This document shows, piece by piece, positions 59,995 through 64,000 of a stretch of DNA of 64,000 bases. Source of the stretch: Desulfogranum mediterraneum DSM 13871 (lineage in GTDB: Bacteria > Desulfobacterota > Desulfobulbia > Desulfobulbales > Desulfobulbaceae); the NCBI RefSeq assembly GCF_000429965.1, contig NZ_KE387007.1, positions 161,134 through 225,133 on the forward strand. Reading direction: 5' to 3'. Position 1 is the stretch's first letter, and every line of letters starts with the position of its first letter. Position numbers and translations under genes: made by a program. The notes below the pieces were generated by a model. That model was not told the origin of the DNA. It did no database searches and saw nothing but the letters and a program-made list of their open reading frames with translations.

Positions 59995-61959
59995 TTATGG
60001 GAGGGGAAGACGCAGGGTCAGGCGAGCAGGGCCATGGGGCGGCTGTTCGTGGATGAGGTCGCCGCCGTGCTGCTGCATCAGTAGTGTGCACTGCTCAAGG
60101 GAGGGCCAGGCCGGAGAAGGTTCCGGCCTGGCCGGGCTCCATTGGTCTGCCGAGTTGGTATGGAGGATATCGATGCAGGGGATCTCTGGATTGGAAAGAC
60201 AACAGAGGCTGATACACTTCTGTGTCGTGGTGGTCTGAGCCGTGCAGCAGAGCCGGGCCAACTGGACAAGGGTGAGGCAGACCAGGCGGAGGATGCCTGG
60301 GGGCATGGGCAGGGTCGGATTGTCTCTGTGGCTGAGTTGCAGGCTGATGGCCTGGGCCTGGAGCGGCTTTTCCAGCAGGCTGCGCAGTCCCTGGAAAAAG
60401 GCGTCGGCCTGGATGGCTTGCAGCTGGGGCGGCTCTGTCTGTTTGCTGAGCACCACCATGCTCCGGGCCAGGGAGGCGATCCTCTGTTCTTCTCTGAGCA
60501 GGTTGCCAAGGACCTTGTCAACCTCTGCCTGGCCATCTCGATTGTCTGAAAGGTCGATCAGCTGCTGGGTATAGTTGATGGTTCCGTTCACCAGGTTGGT
60601 GATGGTGCTGGCTGCCTCTGAACTGAGCGCTCCGGCAATGGAGTAGAGATAGTGCTCGGTATCCAGCCGCTCACTCGTGCCTGGGGCAGGGGAGTGGTTC
60701 GCTGGAGAATTTCCGGGCTGTGGCAGCTGTCGCTGGGCCTGGTTCAGGGCGACGCCGAGTGTGTCCAGGTATTGGGGGGAGAACCCTTGTTCCAACGGGC
60801 TGTAGAGCAGGACGATTTTTTGGACCAGCCCCCCCAGCCGGAGGGGGATGGCGAGACAGGAGCCGGAACTCGGCTGGTTGCCCGGGATGCACTCCAGCTC
60901 TGCAGGGAGCAGGGAAAGGTCAAAGTCCTGCTGCACCATGCTCTTGCTTGCCAGACATTGCAGGGCCGGGGCGCAGATGGCCTCGCGCTGCTGGTCGCGC
61001 TGCAGCAGGCGGCGCAGAGGCGCCAGCTCATCTCCCCTGGAGCCGCAACTTCCATAGCAGGGGCGCAGCTGGCCCTGTCCATCCGCTTCAGCCAGCCAAC
61101 AGTAGCAGAAGTCAGGGTTGGCTGTCAGGATGTTACAGAGCTCTTGCTGGTATTGCTCCGGCCCGGCACAGTGGTCGGCGAGTTCCAGGACGGCCTGCAG
61201 GGTGGCAAAGAGGTCGATCGCCCGGTCGTGCTCGGCAAGGAGTCCCCTGATCTGCACGACCAGGCGGTCCATGGAGATGGCCTTGGCTGAAGTCGGGCTC
61301 TGGTCCGGTCCGTATCTGGCCTGTTGAAACAGGCTGCAGAGGCGGGTCAATGGACGGCCCAGGGAGCGATTAATCGTAAAGAGGAGGCTGCAGCTGATCA
61401 CGAACAGCAGGGCCAGGATGCCGATGATAAAGGAATGCAAACCCTGGAGAATGGCCTGGGTATGGTCGCTGAGGGAGAGACGGAAGTCCTGAAGCCTCTG
61501 GGAGACGGTATTCAGCTTTTTGATCAGGGCAAGTTGGCTCTGGAGTGGGCGCGTTTTCTGATCCTCCAGCTTCTGCAGATCGGTGAGTAGGGTGACCAGC
61601 TCGTTGCGGGAAACCAGGGAACTCTTGAGGGCGTCCTTGATCAGGATTGACTTGCGCAGGCTGTTGGTGCTGGTGTTGAGGGTGTTGAGCTCGTCCCTGA
61701 GCCGGCTGAGGTTCATCTGGGTATCGCTGACCAGGGACTCACTGATATATTTTTGCAGGGCCGTGTAGTTGAAGAGGAGGCGGTCGCTGGCCTCTACGGC
61801 CTGGCTGCACTGTTGGTAGAGCAGGTACTGGCGTGCGCCCAAGGCCAGGACGACCATGAAGAGGATAAAGATACAGCCTGTTACCGCCGGAAAGAAACGT
61901 TTCAGGGGCAGGGATGAGATGAGTTGAGTGAGCGAATGCTGGCTGGCGCGGCCCTCCAC
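59995..61959 (-). CDS. Membrane sensor with degenerate kinase-like module
   Basis: A 654-residue membrane protein. Helices lie at about 22-42 and 178-200, with a helical periplasmic domain between. HAMP (INRSLGRPLTRLCSLFQQAR) and a GAF-like domain with several cysteines (NPDFCYCWLAEADGQGQLRP, CYGSCGSRGDEL) follow. The C-terminal 220 residues have the helical hairpin and ATPase-like pattern of a histidine kinase, but the H-box reads YSIAGALSSEAAST without His and no N, G1 or G2 box is intact. So it is probably a pseudokinase sensor. GTG start with GGAGG six bases upstream. It follows the NrfD-like gene by 63 bp, as the third gene of the operon, which points to a role in sensing the state of the redox complex. 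Confidence 0.75.
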   Translation of the reverse strand: MEGRASQHSLTQLISSLPLKRFFPAVTGCIFILFMVVLALGARQYLLYQQCSQAVEASDRLLFNYTALQKYISESLVSDTQMNLSRLRDELNTLNTSTNSLRKSILIKDALKSSLVSRNELVTLLTDLQKLEDQKTRPLQSQLALIKKLNTVSQRLQDFRLSLSDHTQAILQGLHSFIIGILALLFVISCSLLFTINRSLGRPLTRLCSLFQQARYGPDQSPTSAKAISMDRLVVQIRGLLAEHDRAIDLFATLQAVLELADHCAGPEQYQQELCNILTANPDFCYCWLAEADGQGQLRPCYGSCGSRGDELAPLRRLLQRDQQREAICAPALQCLASKSMVQQDFDLSLLPAELECIPGNQPSSGSCLAIPLRLGGLVQKIVLLYSPLEQGFSPQYLDTLGVALNQAQRQLPQPGNSPANHSPAPGTSERLDTEHYLYSIAGALSSEAASTITNLVNGTINYTQQLIDLSDNRDGQAEVDKVLGNLLREEQRIASLARSMVVLSKQTEPPQLQAIQADAFFQGLRSLLEKPLQAQAISLQLSHRDNPTLPMPPGILRLVCLTLVQLARLCCTAQTTTTQKCISLCCLSNPEIPCIDILHTNSADQWSPARPEPSPAWPSLEQCTLLMQQHGGDLIHEQPPHGPARLTLRLPLP

Positions 61960-62022
61960 AGTAACCTCCGGTTAGGGATGAGGGGGAAGAATCGCCACAG
62001 CGATCCTTCCCCGTCCAGAGCT

Positions 62023-63276
62023 TTATTTATCGCCTTTCCATTCATAGAGAATGGGCAGTCGATAGAGGATGAAGCGGTAGACCATGAAGTAGATGGCAAA
62101 GACGGTGAGGGTTATCCAGACCTCCTGCCAGCGGGGGATCTCCTGGTAGAGCTTCCAGTTGAAGCAGATCAGGGCCGTGTTCAGCCGGTTCCAGACAATG
62201 CCTGCCACAGCGATGAAGGCGGCCAGACGGATGATCCCGGCCTTCTGGTTCTTCACCCCAAAGGAGAAGAGCAGCAGGGGCAGAACCACGCCCAGGCCCA
62301 GCTCAGCCAGGTAGTATTGACCCCAGCCGGTCAACAGGTAGATCCATTCGTTGTCGTGGGCGATGGCCACCACTTTGATCACCAGGTAGGTGATCATTGC
62401 ATAGGCACAACCCTTGCCCAGGCCGATGGTGATCCGGTCCAGGTTGCTCAGAAAACGGTCGTCACAGCGCCAGGTCATGAAATTTTTACACATGGTGCTG
62501 ACAATGATCACCATGGAGAGCCCGGCAAAGATGGCGGAGCAGAAGAAGTGGATCCATATAAAGTTGGTCGAGATCCAGAGGGGATGGATCTTGGTGGGTG
62601 CATAGGTGAAGAGGGCACCCAGGGCTCCCTGGTGGAGGGTGGAGAGAATGATCCCGGCAATAGTCAGGCCAATGGTGATGGACTTGATCCAGCGCTTTCC
62701 CTTGAGCCAGCCGATCCACTCAAAGAGGGCGGGCAGGATCTCGGCGACCTGCACCGAGAGATAGGTGGCCACATGCCAGGCCACCAGGAAGAGCACCGCT
62801 GCCGGTCCCAGGGAGACAAACATGGGGTAGGGGAGACGCCAGGGCATGCCCAGGTCAACCTCCAGGTAGATCACGGCAAAGAAGTAGCCCAACAGGCCGT
62901 TGAGCAGGGCCAGCCGTTCGATGGGTACGAAATCCTTGCGCCCGAAGATCTCCACCGTGGTGCCCAGGAGGAAGCCGGAGGCCGAGAGCGGCACCATCCC
63001 AAAGAGGCCGAATCCCAGGAAGAGCCCCCAGGGGTACTCATTGGAGGCGTTGGTGACCGTATCCAGGCCGCCGAAGTAACGCATGATGGTCAGGGGGATC
63101 CCAATGGCCAGGATGATAAACAGCGCCCAGTTGACGGGATTGCGGACAATCATGGCCTTATACTCTTCACGACTCAGGCCTAACCAGAGTTTGTCTTTCA
63201 GTGCCCAGGAAGAGCCGTCAACGCGCGCATGATCGTCGATGGGTATCTCCTGGGAAGTAGTAGCGATGGATTTCAT
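62023..63276 (-). CDS. NrfD/HmcC-like membrane subunit
   Basis: A 417-residue polytopic protein of the NrfD/PsrC family with about ten helices, which exchanges electrons with the menaquinone pool. Typical are PVNWALFIILAIGIPLTIMR, EYPWGLFLGFGLFGMVPLSA, a SGFLLGTTVEIFGRKDF turn, YLEVDLGMPWRL, and ISTLHQGALGALFTYAPTKI with HPLWISTNFIWIHFF. The HQGALG and HPLW stretches match HmcC and related sulfate-reducer proteins. Its ATG overlaps the 4Fe-4S gene stop (ATGA). The pair is the core of Hmc/Qrc/Dsr-type complexes; the large cytochrome c expected for Hmc would lie upstream, outside the window. Confidence 0.9.
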   Translation of the reverse strand: MKSIATTSQEIPIDDHARVDGSSWALKDKLWLGLSREEYKAMIVRNPVNWALFIILAIGIPLTIMRYFGGLDTVTNASNEYPWGLFLGFGLFGMVPLSASGFLLGTTVEIFGRKDFVPIERLALLNGLLGYFFAVIYLEVDLGMPWRLPYPMFVSLGPAAVLFLVAWHVATYLSVQVAEILPALFEWIGWLKGKRWIKSITIGLTIAGIILSTLHQGALGALFTYAPTKIHPLWISTNFIWIHFFCSAIFAGLSMVIIVSTMCKNFMTWRCDDRFLSNLDRITIGLGKGCAYAMITYLVIKVVAIAHDNEWIYLLTGWGQYYLAELGLGVVLPLLLFSFGVKNQKAGIIRLAAFIAVAGIVWNRLNTALICFNWKLYQEIPRWQEVWITLTVFAIYFMVYRFILYRLPILYEWKGDK

Positions 63277-64000
63277 TTTTCAGCTTCCCCCTCTGTTTGC
63301 TGCTGTTTTTTTATGCCGTCTTTCCGTGTTGCCAGCAGATGAATACCTGCAAATAGGGCGGGCCAGATGGTCAGAACCATGGGAACAATAGACAGAAAAT
63401 CTTTGACATAGTTAAGGATCGGTTCCTTGGGAACCGAGGTGTCGAAACCGGCCTCTTCAAACTCCACCGGTGAGAGGTACATCCAGGCCGTGCCGCCGGC
63501 TTCGTGCTCGCCATAGATGTGATCCACGTAGCGGCCCTGGTTCTCGCGAATCCGCTGGCGGCCGACCCGGATCATCTCCTGGCGACGGCCGAAGGTCAGG
63601 GCCTCCTGGGGACAGGCCTCGACACATGCCGGCGGCTTGCCCTCTTTCAGGCGGGTATCGTAACAGAAGATACACTTCATGATCCGCGGCTGAAAGGCGC
63701 TGGAGTACCTGAAGGTGGGGATGTAGAATGGGCAGGCCACCATACAGGTTCGGCAGCCGACGCAGACCTTGGGGTCATAGATAACTGCGCCCTCGGGGGT
63801 CTTGGTGTAGGCGTTGACAAAGCAGGAGGTCAGGCAGGCGGGCTCCTGGCAATGGTTGCACTGGACCTTGTGAAAGAGCGGGTGGTCCAGGCCGGGAACC
63901 TCGTACCTGTTGACCACGGTGTAACGGGTCTCATCGGTGCGCCGTTTCTGGCCATGATGCAGTTCGTCAAAGACCGAAAAGTCGTTAAAGGGCTTTTCCG
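63273..64000 (-). CDS. 4Fe-4S ferredoxin-type subunit (HmcB-like), partial
   Basis: The frame is open to the window edge, so at least 241 codons are seen and the N terminus is missing. Iron-sulfur motifs: VQCNHCQEPACLTSC, KVCVGCRTCMVACPF, CIFCYDTRLKEGKPPACVEA followed by CP. This is the cluster layout of FdnH/HybA/HmcB electron-transfer subunits. Another set should lie upstream. A C-terminal membrane helix (FLSIVPMVLTIWPALFAGIH) anchors it, as in HmcB. It overlaps the NrfD-like gene by four bases. It would pass electrons between a periplasmic or cytoplasmic partner and the NrfD-like protein. Confidence 0.92.
   Translation of the reverse strand, partial: EKPFNDFSVFDELHHGQKRRTDETRYTVVNRYEVPGLDHPLFHKVQCNHCQEPACLTSCFVNAYTKTPEGAVIYDPKVCVGCRTCMVACPFYIPTFRYSSAFQPRIMKCIFCYDTRLKEGKPPACVEACPQEALTFGRRQEMIRVGRQRIRENQGRYVDHIYGEHEAGGTAWMYLSPVEFEEAGFDTSVPKEPILNYVKDFLSIVPMVLTIWPALFAGIHLLATRKDGIKKQQQTEGEAEK

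Overview
The window is a GC-rich bacterial chromosome segment, most likely from a sulfate-reducing Desulfobacterota (Desulfobulbales-like; this is inference). The main clues are an Hmc-type membrane redox module at the right end (4Fe-4S protein plus NrfD-like protein), a fused ATP sulfurylase/APS kinase, a PEP-CTERM protein, many c-di-GMP and two-component regulators, and a GSI-alpha glutamine synthetase next to amtB-PII-glnD.

Layout. 1-8.1 kb: cell-surface and secreted proteins (LamG fragment, hexapeptide acyltransferase, jelly-roll-like secreted protein, tandem FN3-like protein, PKD protein, ComEA-like HhH protein) separated by long gene-poor gaps. 8.5-14.6 kb: a five-gene plus-strand run with Sat-CysC fusion, VanZ-like protein and a GlrK/QseG/GlrR-type sigma54 signalling set. 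14.7-17.2 kb: mutM, a phosphopantetheinyl transferase and cvpA. 17.3-22.1 kb: nucleotide-sugar synthesis (rmlA-rmlD on minus, then phosphomannomutase and manC on plus), with a PilZ protein after it. 23.3-29.0 kb: nitrogen assimilation (amtB, PII, glnD, glnA) closed by a strong terminator. 29.1-42.4 kb: a PEP-CTERM protein and then what looks like a complete Lap-type biofilm adhesin system. It has an RTX adhesin with an N-terminal retention module and a PAAG cleavage site, a LuxR-type regulator with an atypical receiver, membrane fusion protein, ABC exporter, a small partner protein, LapD-like c-di-GMP receptor, LapG-like protease and TolC-like channel. 42.9-45.9 kb: a DUF721 protein and a cysteine synthase/cysteinyl-tRNA synthetase fusion. 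46.0-48.4 kb: tRNA-Arg(TCT) followed by an AT-richer accessory patch with an IS1595-type transposase gene split by a 217-bp element. 48.4-55.7 kb: GNAT protein; TonB-dependent receptor, YfiR and CHASE8-type hybrid kinase operon; CPBP-type membrane protease. 55.9-64 kb: sensor HD-GYP protein, two small membrane proteins behind a strong sigma54 promoter, a degenerate kinase-like sensor, NrfD-like protein and ferredoxin-like protein running off the end.

How it fits together. Much of the window serves surface-attached life: secreted proteins, sugar nucleotides, a releasable adhesin under c-di-GMP control, PilZ, HD-GYP and YfiR-linked signalling. Sigma54 appears repeatedly (GlrR-like activator, candidate promoters before the PEP-CTERM gene, amtB and the small membrane genes). 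An imperfect ~135-bp repeat with inverted ends occurs at least six times between genes. The most unusual items are the CysK-CysS fusion with altered HIGH and KMSKS signatures, the Sat domain with altered active-site motifs, the compact Lap system, the split IS with a perfect 9-bp target duplication, and a 42-bp perfect palindrome inside the yfiR signal-peptide coding region.
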